Source of the DNA: Methylobacterium gossipiicola
Lineage (GTDB): Bacteria > Pseudomonadota > Alphaproteobacteria > Rhizobiales > Beijerinckiaceae
Reading direction: 5' to 3'
Assembly: GCF_900113485.1 (NCBI RefSeq)
Contig: NZ_FOPM01000002.1
Span: 62,001-126,000 of the forward strand
Length of the DNA stretch: 64,000 nucleotides
A program made the position numbers and the translations under genes. Positions 33,092 to 42,469 of this stretch are shown here, piece after piece. The number at the start of each line of letters is the position of its first letter. Position 1 is the first letter of the stretch. Below the pieces are notes generated by a model, which saw only the letters and a list, made by a program, of their open reading frames with translations, was not told where the DNA came from and did no database searches.

Positions 33092-33216
33092 CGCGGGGGC
33101 CACCATCGTGGCATGATCAAGACGTGCGGGCCCATAAAATGTCCCGATCGTCTTGCGCTCGACCTTGCGGTGCACAAGATGGCGGCTCCGCTCACAGGGC
33201 GTTGGAATCCGCGTCG

Positions 33217-33618
33217 ATGATTGGAATGGTGCTCGTCACCCACGGGCTGCTCGCGACGGAGTTCAAGGCTGCCCTTGAACACGTCGTCGGGCCGCAGAAG
33301 CAGATCGAGACGATCACGATCGGCCCCGAGGACGACATGGAATTGCGGCGGCTCGACATCATGAACGCCGTCGGTCGGGTGAATTCCGGCGAGGGCGTCG
33401 TGGTGCTCACCGATATGTTCGGCGGCACGCCCTCGAATCTCGCCCTCTCCTGTATGAACGGCGGCCAAGTCGAGGTGGTGGCGGGCATCAACCTGCCGAT
33501 GCTGATCAAGCTCGCCAGCGTGCGCGACGCCGAACCCCTCGCGGACGCCGTGCTGCATGCCCAGGAGGCGGGCCGCAAGTACATCAACGTCGCCTCGCGG
33601 GTCCTGGCGGGCAAGTGA
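33217..33618 (+). CDS. PTS EIIA component, mannose/fructose type (regulatory)
   Basis: 133-residue EIIA(Man) family phosphocarrier. The active histidine is H9 (MVLVTHGLLA), with VVVLTDMFGGTPSNLAL in the middle. No EIIB, EIIC or EIID genes are nearby, so this is the regulatory EIIA of the alphaproteobacterial PTS (often named manX or eiiAMan), taking phosphate from HPr rather than moving sugar. 125 bases lie between hprK and this gene. Confidence 0.92.
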   Translation: MIGMVLVTHGLLATEFKAALEHVVGPQKQIETITIGPEDDMELRRLDIMNAVGRVNSGEGVVVLTDMFGGTPSNLALSCMNGGQVEVVAGINLPMLIKLASVRDAEPLADAVLHAQEAGRKYINVASRVLAGK

Positions 33619-33738
33619 CCGGCCGGTGACCGGGATGTGAGGGCGCTCACACCTTCCTAACGCCGCCGCGACGGCTTACACGCCATGGAGGTGGGGGCCG
33701 TAAGGCACCGACGGCCGGTTCGGGGATGGCGGACGCGC

Positions 33739-34059
33739 ATGATCGACGACGACGATTCCGACGAGACTCTTCCGCCGGTTCCCGAGGGCGGGCTCTTGCG
33801 GGTACTGCCCATCGTCAACCGGCGCGGCCTGCACGCCCGGGCGTCGGCGAAATTCGTCCAGACGGTGGAGCGCTACGACGCCACCGTTACCGTCACCCGC
33901 GCGGGCGAGAGCGTGGGCGGCCGTTCGATCATGGGCCTGCTGACCCTCGGCGCCGCTCAGGGCACCTCCATTGCGGTGGTGGTCTCGGGTCCTGACGCCG
34001 AAGCCAGCCTCCAGGCCATCACCGACCTCCTGGCGAATAAGTTCGGCGAAGACGAGTAG
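33739..34059 (+). CDS. ptsH: Phosphocarrier protein HPr
   Basis: 106-residue HPr with an acidic N-terminal extension (MIDDDDSDE). Active-site H32 in [14 protein letters not shown] and the HprK target S63 in [15 protein letters not shown]-terminus [10 protein letters not shown]. It receives phosphate from EI(Ntr), encoded elsewhere, and passes it to EIIA(Man) and, by family knowledge, to EIIA(Ntr). Confidence 0.95.
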   Translation: MIDDDDSDETLPPVPEGGLLRVLPIVNRRGLHARASAKFVQTVERYDATVTVTRAGESVGGRSIMGLLTLGAAQGTSIAVVVSGPDAEASLQAITDLLANKFGEDE

Positions 34060-34100
34060 GACCGCGTCCGAACCGGACGATTGACCGTGCCGGCCGCCCT

Positions 34101-34118
34101 CTGTACCGATCGGTACAG
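34101..34118. promoter_or_regulatory. 18-bp perfect palindrome, likely TetR-family operator
   Basis: CTGTACCGATCGGTACAG lies 30 bases before the ATG of the DUF1348 gene. A TTGACC at 34081-34086 would serve as -35, so the palindrome covers the -10 region. TACCGA-type half sites are typical TetR operators, and the second gene of the operon is a TetR regulator, so autoregulation is likely. Confidence 0.65.
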
Positions 34119-34148
34119 CGCCCAAATCCGGGGCGCGTAGGAGCCCGC

Positions 34149-34622
34149 ATGTCCGACGTCCGTCCGCCCCTGCCGCCCTTCACCCGCGAGACCGCGATCC
34201 AAAAGGTCCGCGCCGCCGAGAACGGCTGGAACGGCCGCGATCCCCAGAAGGTCGCGTTGGCCTACACGCCCGACAGCCGTTGGCGGAACCGCTCGACCTT
34301 CCTCACCGGCCGCCCCGCCATCGTGGCGTTCCTCACGGACAAGTGGGCCCGCGAACACGAATACCGCCTGATCAAGGAATTGTGGGCGTTCACCGAGGAT
34401 CGCATCGCCGTGCGTTTCGCCTACGAGTTCCACGATGCGGACGGCGCATGGTTCCGGGCCTATGGCAACGAGAACTGGGAATTCGACGGCAACGGCCTGA
34501 TGCGGACCCGCCACGCCAGCATCAACGATGTCGCGATTCGCGAGGGCGAGCGCCTGTTCCGCTGGGACGCGCCGGGCCCGCGCCCCGACGATCATCCCGG
34601 TCTCACCGACCTCGGCCTGTGA
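34149..34622 (+). CDS. Nuclear transport factor 2-like protein, DUF1348/SnoaL family
   Basis: 157-residue cytoplasmic protein of the NTF2-like DUF1348 family ([73 protein letters not shown]). The biochemical role of the family is unestablished; members often sit with TetR regulators. Its TGA overlaps the GTG of the TetR gene. Expression is probably controlled at the palindrome 30 bases upstream. Confidence 0.9.
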   Translation: MSDVRPPLPPFTRETAIQKVRAAENGWNGRDPQKVALAYTPDSRWRNRSTFLTGRPAIVAFLTDKWAREHEYRLIKELWAFTEDRIAVRFAYEFHDADGAWFRAYGNENWEFDGNGLMRTRHASINDVAIREGERLFRWDAPGPRPDDHPGLTDLGL

Positions 34623-35170
34623 CGAAGCCGGCCGGGGTGCGAGAGGCCGCGATCCCGGCCCTCGCAGAAGTGTTTCGCGAGCACGGCTATGCGGGGGCGA
34701 GCCTGGCGCTCCTCTGTGCCCGCGCCGGTCTCGGCAAAGGCAGCCTCTATCACGCCTTCCCAGGCGGCAAGGCCGAGATGGCGGAGGCAGTGCTCGATGC
34801 CATCGGAGCTTGGTTCGAGGCGGAACTCTACGCGCCCCTGCGGGAGGAGCCCGACCCCCACGCGGCCATCGGCCGGATGTTTCATGCCGTGAAAGGCTAT
34901 TTCCAATCGGGCCGGCGCGCCTGTCTCGTCGGCGCCTTCGCCCTGTCGGACGACCGCGACCGCTTCGCCACGCGCATCGCCGATTACTTCAGGGCGTGGC
35001 GGGACGCCCTGGCCGATGCCCTGCGCCGCGCCGGCCGCGACGACGCGGCGGCCCTCGCCGAGGACACGGTCCTGGCGATTCAGGGCGGCCTCGTCCTCGC
35101 CCGCGCCCTGGACGATCCGATGGTGTTCGGGCGTCTGCTCGCGCGTTTGGAGACGCGGTTGAACGGCTGA
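34619..35170 (+). CDS. TetR/AcrR family transcriptional regulator
   Basis: 183 residues from a GTG overlapping the preceding stop by four bases (GTGA). The N-terminal helix-turn-helix is [30 protein letters not shown], followed by [13 protein letters not shown] and an all-helical ligand domain with [17 protein letters not shown]. Probable regulator of its own operon through the 18-bp palindrome. The ligand is unknown. Confidence 0.9.
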   Translation: MTKPAGVREAAIPALAEVFREHGYAGASLALLCARAGLGKGSLYHAFPGGKAEMAEAVLDAIGAWFEAELYAPLREEPDPHAAIGRMFHAVKGYFQSGRRACLVGAFALSDDRDRFATRIADYFRAWRDALADALRRAGRDDAAALAEDTVLAIQGGLVLARALDDPMVFGRLLARLETRLNG

Positions 35171-35267
35171 TCGGGGAACCGCGAACCATGCGTGCGCGCC
35201 CACCTGTCCCCGCCTGTGGGGAGAGGGTGACGCGCGTTTGAATGGACGGCCGATGGGCTATCGAACC

Positions 35268-37172
35268 CTAGCGCCGTCCGCCCGCCGACCTGCGCGCGGT
35301 GCCACCGCCACGGGCATCTTCCTCGAACAATTCGGCGAGCTTTTCCGTCATGACGCCGCCGAGTTCCTCGGCGTCGATGATGGTGACGGCGCGGCGGTAA
35401 TAGCGGGTGACGTCGTGGCCGATGCCGATGGCGAGGAGTTCAACGGGAGACCGGGTCTCGATGTCCTCGATCATCCAGCGCAGGTGGCGCTCCAAATAGT
35501 TGCCCGGATTGACCGACAGGGTCGAATCGTCCACGGGCGCGCCATCGGAGATCACCATCAGGATCTTGCGCTGCTCGGGCCGGGCGACGAGGCGCTTGTG
35601 CGCCCAGTCGAGGGCCTCGCCGTCGATGTTCTCCTTGAGCAGGCCCTCGCGCATCATCAGGCCGAGGTTCTTTCGCGCCCGGCGCCACGGGGCGTCGGCG
35701 GACTTGTAGACGATGTGGCGCAGGTCGTTGAGGCGACCCGGCGTGGTCGGCTTGCCCGCAGCCAGCCAGGCTTCCCGCGACTGGCCGCCCTTCCAGGCCC
35801 GGGTGGTAAAGCCCAGAATCTCGACCTTGACGCCGCAGCGCTCCAGCGTCCGCGCCAGGATATCGGCGCAGGTGGCCGCCACCGTGATCGGCCGGCCGCG
35901 CATGGAGCCGGAATTGTCGAGGAGCAGGGTCACCACCGTATCGCGAAAGTTCGTGTCCTTCTCCTGCTTGAAGGAGAGGGGCTGGAACGGATCGGTGACC
36001 ACGCGCACGAGGCGGGCGGGATCGAGCTGGCCTTCTTCGAGGTCGAAATCCCAGGCGCGGTTCTGCTGGGCCAGCAGGCGGCGCTGCAGCCGGTTGGCGA
36101 GGCGCCCGACCACGCCCTGGAGATGGGCGAGCTGCTTGTCGAGGTAGCTGCGCAGGCGCGCGAGTTCCTCGGCGTCGCAGAGTTCCTCGGCGTGGATCAC
36201 CTCGTCGAAGCGCGGATTGAATACCTTGTAGTCCGGGCCGCGGGCCTCGTTGCCCCGGTTGGTCGGTGGGCGCCACGCCTCGGACGCCTCCTCGGATTCG
36301 GCGTCCTCGGCCTCCTCCGGCAATTCGCCTGAGGGCGCGTCGGCGGATTCCGTCGCCCCCTCCTGGAGATCGTCGGAGGCTTCCTCCGATACCTCCATCT
36401 CGGAACGATCCCCCTGGGATTGCTCCTCGGCCTCGCCTTCGCTCGGGCTCTGCTCGTCGTCCTGGGCCTCGCCCTCATCCTCGTCGTTGTCGTCGTCCTC
36501 GGGATCGAACGGCGTCTCGTCGGCCATATCGAGGGAGGTGAGGAGGTCGCGCACGGAGCGCGCGAAGGTGCGCTGGTTCTCGATGGCGCCCAGCAGCCCG
36601 TCGAGATTCGGCCCGGCCTTCTCCTCGACATGGGCGCGCCACAGGTCGACGATCTTCTGCGCCGCCGGCGGCGGGGCCTGCCCGGTCAGGCGCTCGCGCA
36701 CCATGAGGGCGACGGCGTCCTCCATGGGGGCGTCGGCCCGGTCGGTGATCGCCTCGTACTTGCCGCCGCGGTGATAGCGGTCCTCCAGCATGGCCGAAAG
36801 GTTGTCGGCCACGCCCTGCATCCGGCGCGCGCCGATGGCCTCGACGCGGGCCTGTTCCACGGCATCGAACACCGCCCGTGCCCCGGAATTCTCCGGCGCG
36901 AGGCGGCGATGGACGGCCACATCGTGGCAGCCGAGACGAAGCGCCATGGAATCGGCGTTGCCGCGCAGGATCGCCACATCGGCCGCCGTCAGCTTGCGCG
37001 GCGGCTCGGGCAGACGCGCCTTGTCGCCGGTGAGGGCCGGCCGGTCGCTGGCATAGACCACCTCGACCTCGGCGCGCCGGGCGACGGCGCGCAGGCACCC
37101 GGCCACCGAACGCTTCAGGGGCTCGGCGACGGGCTCGCGACGGTCGCCGGATTTGCGGTTGGAGATCGACAT
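35268..37172 (-). CDS. cobT: Cobaltochelatase subunit CobT
   Basis: 634-residue subunit of the aerobic CobNST cobalt chelatase, which inserts cobalt into hydrogenobyrinic acid a,c-diamide. N-terminal helical part, a very acidic linker (about residues 203-290, [15 protein letters not shown]) and a C-terminal von Willebrand A domain with MIDAS motif [11 protein letters not shown] 37172 ([14 protein letters not shown]) matches known CobT starts; a GTG at 37187 would add five residues and overlap the DUF29 gene. Normally cobS is directly upstream; here a DUF29 gene is interposed. Confidence 0.93.
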   Translation of the reverse strand: MSISNRKSGDRREPVAEPLKRSVAGCLRAVARRAEVEVVYASDRPALTGDKARLPEPPRKLTAADVAILRGNADSMALRLGCHDVAVHRRLAPENSGARAVFDAVEQARVEAIGARRMQGVADNLSAMLEDRYHRGGKYEAITDRADAPMEDAVALMVRERLTGQAPPPAAQKIVDLWRAHVEEKAGPNLDGLLGAIENQRTFARSVRDLLTSLDMADETPFDPEDDDNDEDEGEAQDDEQSPSEGEAEEQSQGDRSEMEVSEEASDDLQEGATESADAPSGELPEEAEDAESEEASEAWRPPTNRGNEARGPDYKVFNPRFDEVIHAEELCDAEELARLRSYLDKQLAHLQGVVGRLANRLQRRLLAQQNRAWDFDLEEGQLDPARLVRVVTDPFQPLSFKQEKDTNFRDTVVTLLLDNSGSMRGRPITVAATCADILARTLERCGVKVEILGFTTRAWKGGQSREAWLAAGKPTTPGRLNDLRHIVYKSADAPWRRARKNLGLMMREGLLKENIDGEALDWAHKRLVARPEQRKILMVISDGAPVDDSTLSVNPGNYLERHLRWMIEDIETRSPVELLAIGIGHDVTRYYRRAVTIIDAEELGGVMTEKLAELFEEDARGGGTARRSAGGRR

Positions 37173-37179
37173 GCTTGGA

Positions 37180-37671
37180 TCAGTCACCGTCTAGTGCGAA
37201 CGGGCGGGTCATGATGGTGGTCCAGTCGTACGGACAAGCGACCGGCAGGGATTTGGCGGAGACGCGCATCTCGCGCGCCGCCCGGAGGCGTCCCAACCGG
37301 AACCCGTCCTCGATCGCCTCGTCCAGGCGCGATCTGAGACTCGGGTTCTTCCGGAGCTGCTTCTCCGCGCGGAGGCGATGCTCCTCGATGCTGAGAGCCC
37401 AGCTTCGCGAGCGCTTGGCGGCCTGGTGATCCCACTTGAGCATGTGAAGGAGGAGAACTTCCAAAGCCCCTTCGAGCTTGTTGTACTGCTCCGCTCCCAC
37501 GTCGCTCAATTCCTCGGCGATGTTGGTCAGGTCGAGGGACGCGATGGCGCCCTCGCGCAGCAGCGCGACCTGTTCTTCGACCCAACCGTAGAGGTCGTCT
37601 CCGTAGCGCGTCGGAGCAGGGCGGGATGCCCCGCCCTCCCCCGGTTCGCCCTTCAGAGCCGGCTCGCCCAT
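37180..37671 (-). CDS. DUF29 domain-containing protein
   Basis: 163-residue cytoplasmic helical protein with [19 protein letters not shown] and [21 protein letters not shown], the DUF29 signature, and [11 protein letters not shown]. Function unknown; members often come in mobile multicopy families. It sits between cobS and cobT, ending seven bases before the cobT ATG and starting 22 bases after the cobS stop, so it is probably co-transcribed with the chelatase genes. Confidence 0.85.
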   Translation of the reverse strand: MGEPALKGEPGEGGASRPAPTRYGDDLYGWVEEQVALLREGAIASLDLTNIAEELSDVGAEQYNKLEGALEVLLLHMLKWDHQAAKRSRSWALSIEEHRLRAEKQLRKNPSLRSRLDEAIEDGFRLGRLRAAREMRVSAKSLPVACPYDWTTIMTRPFALDGD

Positions 37672-37693
37672 TGCGTTCTCCGTCGAGAGATCC

Positions 37694-38677
37694 CTAGCTC
37701 AGGGCCACGTTGGCGGCGCTCTCCGGCAGATCCTTGCCGAAGGCGCGCTGGTAGAATTCCGCCACCAGGGTGCGCTCGAGCTCGTCGCACTTGTTCAGGA
37801 ACGTCACCCGGAAGGCGAAGCCGATATCCTGGAAGATGTCGGCGTTCTCGGCCCAGGTGATGACCGTGCGGGGGCTCATGACGGTCGAGAGATCGCCGTT
37901 CATGAAGGCGTTGCGGGTGAGGTCTGCCACACGCACCATCTTGCTCACGATCTCGCGGCCGCCGTCGCGCTGGTAGTGCTGCGCCTTCGAGAGCACGATA
38001 TCGACCTCGCGGTCGTGGGGCAGGTAGTTGAGCGTCGTGACGATGGACCAGCGGTCCATCTGGCCCTGGTTGATCTGCTGGGTGCCGTGATAGAGGCCCG
38101 AGGTATCGCCGAGGCCCACCGTGTTGGCGGTGGCGAACAGGCGGAAGGCCGGATGGGGCGAGATCACCCGCTTCTGGTCGAGGAGGGTGAGACGGCCCGA
38201 GAGCTCCAGCACCCGCTGGATCACGAACATCACGTCGGGGCGGCCGGCATCGTACTCGTCGAACACCAGCGCGACGTTGTTCTGGAGCGCCCAGGGCAGG
38301 ATGCCGTCCTGGAAGGCCGTGACCTGCTTGCCGTCCTGAAGAACGATGGCGTCCTTGCCGACGAGGTCGATACGCGAGACGTGGCTGTCGAGGTTGATGC
38401 GGATGCAGGGCCAGTTCAGGCGGGCGGCGACCTGCTCGATATGGGTCGACTTGCCGGTGCCGTGATAGCCCGTGACCATGACGCGGCGGTTGCGGGCGAA
38501 GCCCGCCAGGATCGCCAGAGTGGTCTCGCGATCGAAGATGTAGTCCGGGTCGAGGGTCGGCACATGCTCATCGGTCTTCGAGAAGGCAGGCACCATGAGG
38601 TCGAGGTCGATGCCGAAGACCTCGCGCACGGAAACGGTCCGGTCGGGCTGCGAGCTGGGCGAGACGTCAGAGAGCAT
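37694..38677 (-). CDS. cobS: Cobaltochelatase subunit CobS
   Basis: 327-residue AAA+ ATPase of the CobNST chelatase. Walker [11 protein letters not shown], Walker [14 protein letters not shown], sensor [21 protein letters not shown], then [14 protein letters not shown]. It forms the ring with CobT that drives cobalt insertion. ATG 38677 follows a GAGG. Downstream of the J-domain gene as in many alphaproteobacteria. Confidence 0.95.
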   Translation of the reverse strand: MLSDVSPSSQPDRTVSVREVFGIDLDLMVPAFSKTDEHVPTLDPDYIFDRETTLAILAGFARNRRVMVTGYHGTGKSTHIEQVAARLNWPCIRINLDSHVSRIDLVGKDAIVLQDGKQVTAFQDGILPWALQNNVALVFDEYDAGRPDVMFVIQRVLELSGRLTLLDQKRVISPHPAFRLFATANTVGLGDTSGLYHGTQQINQGQMDRWSIVTTLNYLPHDREVDIVLSKAQHYQRDGGREIVSKMVRVADLTRNAFMNGDLSTVMSPRTVITWAENADIFQDIGFAFRVTFLNKCDELERTLVAEFYQRAFGKDLPESAANVALS

Positions 38678-38910
38678 AAGGACCTCGTCGGGGCGGGGCC
38701 GGCCGGGCCGGACCGCGCGGGGCTGTGTCGGGCGAGAGGGCGTCGCGGTTCGGGCCGCGTTCGTCGCGTCATCTAGGGGACTGCGCTGGGAGACGCCAAG
38801 GGGGAGATGCAGGATAGCGGGCGTGAGAACGCACGATATAGGGCGCCCGCGCGCCGATTGCCGCCCCCTCCGGGCCGGCGGCGCGAATCAACGCGGGATT
38901 TCCGCTCGGC

Positions 38911-39561
38911 TCAGCACAGGCCGGCGGCGCGCAGGGCATCGTGGGCTCGGATGATGTCGCGCAGGCGCTCCTCGAACGAGCGGTCGCCGCCATTCGCGTC
39001 CGGATGGAAGCGCTTCACCAGCACCTTGTACTGCGCCTTGATGGCGGCCGCGTCGGCGTTCTCGTCCAACCCAAGGACATCGAGGGCCTTGAGGGTGGCC
39101 GCCGAATGGCGCGGGCGGCGGACCTCCGGCTCGCGCTTGCGCCGGGCGGTCTCGCCGACGCCCTCGGCCCGCAGGATGTCGAGGGGATCGACATAGGCCC
39201 AGTCGCGCGTCGCCTCGGGCTTCGGTTTCCCCGCCGCCGTGGCGGGGTTCACGCCCATGGCCCAGGTCGGGCGGTGGCCGATGATGGCGTCCTTCTGGAA
39301 AGCCTGCACGGCGGCGTCGTTCATGCCGTCGAAGTAGTTGTAGGTGGCGTTGTAGGCCTTCACGTGGTCGATGCAGAAGTGCCAGTACTGCCCTTCCGCC
39401 TTGCGGCCCTTCGGAGCGCGGTGGAGGCCGGGATTCTGGCAGCCGGGCGTTTCGCAGACCTGCACGGACGCCTGTCCCGACCCCTTGCCCGACGCCTTCT
39501 TGGGGTCGTCGCAGGTGGGCTTGATGCGGATGCTGTCGAACAGGGGCGAGTTGAGATCCAT
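38911..39561 (-). CDS. J-domain (DnaJ-like) molecular chaperone
   Basis: 216 residues. The J domain is at the C-terminus (about 155-213: LKALDVLGLDENADAAAIKAQ, then RFHPDANGGDRS with the HPD that stimulates DnaK). The N-terminal part holds CETPGCQNP and FCIDHV, four potential zinc ligands, and an aromatic YWHFCIDHVKAYNATYNYF. This N-terminal Cys/J-domain architecture is conserved beside cobS in alphaproteobacteria. Divergent from bolA with a 148-base shared upstream region. Confidence 0.88.
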   Translation of the reverse strand: MDLNSPLFDSIRIKPTCDDPKKASGKGSGQASVQVCETPGCQNPGLHRAPKGRKAEGQYWHFCIDHVKAYNATYNYFDGMNDAAVQAFQKDAIIGHRPTWAMGVNPATAAGKPKPEATRDWAYVDPLDILRAEGVGETARRKREPEVRRPRHSAATLKALDVLGLDENADAAAIKAQYKVLVKRFHPDANGGDRSFEERLRDIIRAHDALRAAGLC

Positions 39562-39709
39562 GATCGGGCGATTATGAGAGGGCGGATCGCAGACACAAGA
39601 GCATCGGGCCTGATGCCGCATGCGATGGGCGGGGGTTGACGGGACCCGCGTCCCGACCTCGAACACGGCGCCACAGACACGTCCCGGGAACGGGCTGGGA
39701 GACCACACC

Positions 39710-39985
39710 ATGACGGGGTTGAGAAACTGGATCGACGAGGCCCTGCGGGCCACGTTCGCGCCGACGCATCTCGACGTGATCGACGAATCCCACCTCCATG
39801 CCGGCCATGCCGGGGCGCGGCCGGAAGGGGAAACGCATTTCCGGGTGGATGTCGTCTCGGCGGCCTTCGACGGCAAGAGCCGGGTGGAGCGTCACCGCCT
39901 CGTCAACGGCGCCCTCGAGCCGGCGTTCAAGCGCGGGCTCCACGCCCTCGCGGTCCGTGCCAGGACGCCGGCCGAGGCCGGCTGA
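39710..39985 (+). CDS. BolA family protein
   Basis: 91-residue BolA/IbaG-like protein with HLDVIDESHLHAGHAGARPEGETHF and VVSAAFDGKSRVERHRLV. The conserved His in the GHAG region is the usual partner ligand for Fe-S clusters bridged with monothiol glutaredoxins. Ten-odd bases separate it from arfB. Confidence 0.93.
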   Translation: MTGLRNWIDEALRATFAPTHLDVIDESHLHAGHAGARPEGETHFRVDVVSAAFDGKSRVERHRLVNGALEPAFKRGLHALAVRARTPAEAG

Positions 39986-40000
39986 CCGGAGCCCGTGGCC

Positions 40001-40423
40001 ATGGCGCTTCAGTGCACGCCCGAGATCGCCATCGACGAGGCGGAGCTGGACGAGACCTTCGTTCGCGCCTCTGGGCCGGGTGGGCAGAACGTCAACAAGC
40101 TGTCCACCGCCGTGCAGTTGCGCTTCGACGCGCGGCGCTCACCGTCCCTGCCCAACGCCGTGGCGATCCGGCTGATGCGTCTGGCCGGCAAGCGCCTGAC
40201 CCTCGACGGGGTCATCGTCATCTCGGCGCAGCAGTTCCGGACGCAGGACCGCAACCGGGCCGATGCCCGCGAGCGCCTCGCCGCCCTGGTGGCGGAAGCC
40301 GCCGTGCCGCCGACTCCGCGCCGGGCGACGCGCCCGACCCTGGCCTCGAAGAAGCGGCGCCTCGACGAAAAATCGAAGCGCGGCGACGTCAAGCGGATGC
40401 GGGGCGACCGCGGCGACGGGTGA
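40001..40423 (+). CDS. arfB: Alternative ribosome-rescue factor ArfB (YaeJ-type peptidyl-tRNA hydrolase)
   Basis: 140-residue codon-independent release factor. The catalytic GGQ is in ASGPGGQNVNKLSTAV (about residues 24-39), and the C-terminal basic tail SKKRRLDEKSKRGDVKRMR enters the empty mRNA channel. It releases peptides on non-stop ribosomes. ATG 40001 has GGAG nine bases upstream; a GTG at 39995 is in frame but too close to that site. Confidence 0.93.
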   Translation: MALQCTPEIAIDEAELDETFVRASGPGGQNVNKLSTAVQLRFDARRSPSLPNAVAIRLMRLAGKRLTLDGVIVISAQQFRTQDRNRADARERLAALVAEAAVPPTPRRATRPTLASKKRRLDEKSKRGDVKRMRGDRGDG

Positions 40424-40465
40424 CGTCCAAAATCCCGGACGCCCAAACGGCTCGGCCCTTCGGCG

Positions 40466-40536
40466 GGTGTCGGGCGGAGCCCGACACCGTCTTCACGGGG
40501 CTCTGCCCCGGCCCCGCGAAGGGTTAGCCCCGTGAA
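40466..40536. repeat. REP-type palindromic intergenic element
   Basis: Two nested stems: GGTGTCGGGC-gga-GCCCGACACC (40466-40488, 10 bp) and TTCACGGGGC/GCCCCGTGAA (40492-40501 with 40527-40536) enclosing GCTCTGCCCCGG. The GGGGCTCTGCCCC core resembles repeats I know from many alphaproteobacterial intergenic regions. Between convergent arfB and the DUF1275 gene, so it may also end both transcripts. Confidence 0.6.
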
Positions 40537-40548
40537 CCCAGGCTGGGG

Positions 40549-41286
40549 TCACAGCTTCGGAGCGGCCGCGCCGTCCGGCGGATGGTGCTCGACGTAGCCA
40601 CTGACGTAACGGCTGCCGGGCTTGGCGATGGTGAGGACAAGGGCAATCACCGCGAGCAGCGCCGCGACGGCCGCCGGGAACAGGAACGCATCCTCACCAT
40701 AGCGCTGCTGCAGCACGCCGCCGAGGATCGCGCCCGCGGTCAGGGCCGCCCACAGGGGTGCCTGAATCCAGAACGACGGCGCCACGACGCCGAGGAGCAG
40801 ATTCGCGAGACCGGTCCCGAAGCGCACCACGGCGCCGGTGACGTAGGTCAGCGCGAGGCTGCGGCCGCCCTCGTCCTGCAGGGTGGCGTTCTGGAGCCCC
40901 AGCGCGATGACGATGGGATAGGCGTGAAGCGGGAACGCGAAGGTGCCGTGCGGCACCATGAGCCCAACGGTGAGCAGCACCGCCTGGAGCAGCAGCAGGA
41001 CCGAAAGGCGCCAGCGCCCGACCCAGGCGGCGATGAGAGTGCCGGCGAAGGCGCCGAAGCAGAACAGGATGATGACGGAGGCGACGCGCGACGCGCTCTC
41101 CCAATCGAACAGACTCACGGAGACGCCGAACCGCGTCGTGTTCCCGCTCATGAACGACATGAACAGCTGCGAGAATTCGAGGAAGCCGATGGAATCGGCG
41201 CAGCCTGCCACGGCCGAAAGGGCGAGGGCGAACGGGATGCGTGTTCGCGAGCTGGCGGGAAAAGCCTTGTTCTGCGGGTCTGCCAT
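40549..41286 (-). CDS. DUF1275 (YoaK) family membrane protein
   Basis: 245-residue inner-membrane protein with six probable helices. Family marks: ALSAVAGCADSIGFLEFSQLFMSFMSGNTT near the N-terminus, then ALGLQNATLQDEGGRSLALTYVTGAVVRFGTGLANLLLG. Transport role assumed in the family but no substrate is established. ATG 41286 is preceded by GGAGACCTC. Confidence 0.9.
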   Translation of the reverse strand: MADPQNKAFPASSRTRIPFALALSAVAGCADSIGFLEFSQLFMSFMSGNTTRFGVSVSLFDWESASRVASVIILFCFGAFAGTLIAAWVGRWRLSVLLLLQAVLLTVGLMVPHGTFAFPLHAYPIVIALGLQNATLQDEGGRSLALTYVTGAVVRFGTGLANLLLGVVAPSFWIQAPLWAALTAGAILGGVLQQRYGEDAFLFPAAVAALLAVIALVLTIAKPGSRYVSGYVEHHPPDGAAAPKL

Positions 41287-41429
41287 GAGGTCTCCAAAGA
41301 TCGGACCCGGGCCAAACCGCCCAGGTCGAGTCGCGCCCAACCCCTTACGCGCGGGGCTCGCGAACGGGTGCGTGGGCATCGCGGATTGGTCCCGCGACGT
41401 GCCATGCAACACCTGTGCGACGTTCCGGT

Positions 41430-42419
41430 TCAGTCGGCCGGGATGAAATCCGGACACGGTTTCGACAGTGGCTTTCGGGCGACGACGATCCGCCCCGGCA
41501 CCGCTCGGCCCGCCTCGTGCCGCAGGGTCGCCGATTCGAGGCACAGGAGTGTCAGACCGGCCCGCGCCACTGCGTCCCGCACCAGGGCATCGCCGTGGGC
41601 GTAGCGGGCATCCGTCCCGAGGATGAGGCCGTCGCCCGTGTGACTCTGGACGCTGAAGGCGAGGTGCCCGCCGGGGCGCAGCACCCGCGCCGCGCCGTCC
41701 ACGACGCCCGTGAGGGCGCCGACATAGATCATCACGTCGGCGGCGGTGACGAGGTCGGCGCTCGCCGCCGGTTCGTCTGCGAGGCGCGCGACGAGATCGC
41801 CCTCCACGAGGCGGGCGTAGCGGTTGCCCTTCGCGGCTTCCGCCAACATCAGTGGCGAGAGGTCGATGCCCGTGAGGCGTCGGGCGCGGGGGCCGAGGGC
41901 CGCCGCCACGAGGCCGGTGCCGCAGCCGAGATCCAACACATGGTCGTAGGCGCCCGATCCCTCCGGCAGGGCGTCGAGGGCCGCCACGATCTGTTCGGGC
42001 GCCCGGTAGCCGAGATCGTCCACGAGGTGGCGCTCGAAGCGCGGGGCGTAGGCGTCGAACAGGGCGCGGATATAGGTCGGCGAGATCGCCCCCGGGACTT
42101 CGCCCGCGCCGTTCCGCGCTAGCGCCATCCGGGCGCCCTGGGCGTCGTCGGGGTCGAGGTCGAGGGCCGCCGCGTAGGCGCGCAGGGCGCCGTGGTGGTC
42201 GGCCGGATCGCCCCCGGCGCGATGGCGCGCCTCCCGCGCCTGTCCGAGGAGGAACCAAGCCGGGGCGTAACGCGGCGCGATCTCCAGGGCCTGCTCGGCC
42301 ATCTCGACGGCCGCTTGGGTCTCGCCCTCCGCGAGACAGGCTTGCGCATAAGCGTAGCGCCTGTCGGCCAGGAGATCGCCGGAGCCGGAGGAACGCGACA
42401 GGGACAGGAGGCGCGACAT
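41430..42419 (-). CDS. TPR-containing class I SAM-dependent methyltransferase
   Basis: 329 residues. N-terminal TPR-like helices (about 20-95: RRYAYAQACLAEGETQAAVE, AWFLLGQAREARHR) precede a Rossmann methyltransferase (about 125-315) with motif I HVLDLGCGTGLVAAAL, GIDLSPLMLAEA and DLVTAADVMIYVG. The combination is common in rhizobia; the substrate is unknown (small molecule or protein). Divergent from the exonuclease gene with only 50 bases between. Confidence 0.88.
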   Translation of the reverse strand: MSRLLSLSRSSGSGDLLADRRYAYAQACLAEGETQAAVEMAEQALEIAPRYAPAWFLLGQAREARHRAGGDPADHHGALRAYAAALDLDPDDAQGARMALARNGAGEVPGAISPTYIRALFDAYAPRFERHLVDDLGYRAPEQIVAALDALPEGSGAYDHVLDLGCGTGLVAAALGPRARRLTGIDLSPLMLAEAAKGNRYARLVEGDLVARLADEPAASADLVTAADVMIYVGALTGVVDGAARVLRPGGHLAFSVQSHTGDGLILGTDARYAHGDALVRDAVARAGLTLLCLESATLRHEAGRAVPGRIVVARKPLSKPCPDFIPAD

Positions 42420-42469
42420 CGCAGGTGTGCGGCTTCGTTCGGAACGTGGGCGCCCTATATGCCGCGTCG

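Noticed and set aside
30850..33558. 902-codon minus-strand open frame
   Set aside because: Runs opposite chvG, hprK and EIIA, which have clear catalytic motifs; a high-GC artefact.
35199..35240. Short sequence CCTGTCCCCGCCTGTGGGGA before cobT end as a repeat unit
   Set aside because: Resembles a common intergenic palindrome, but the arms here are too short to separate from chance.
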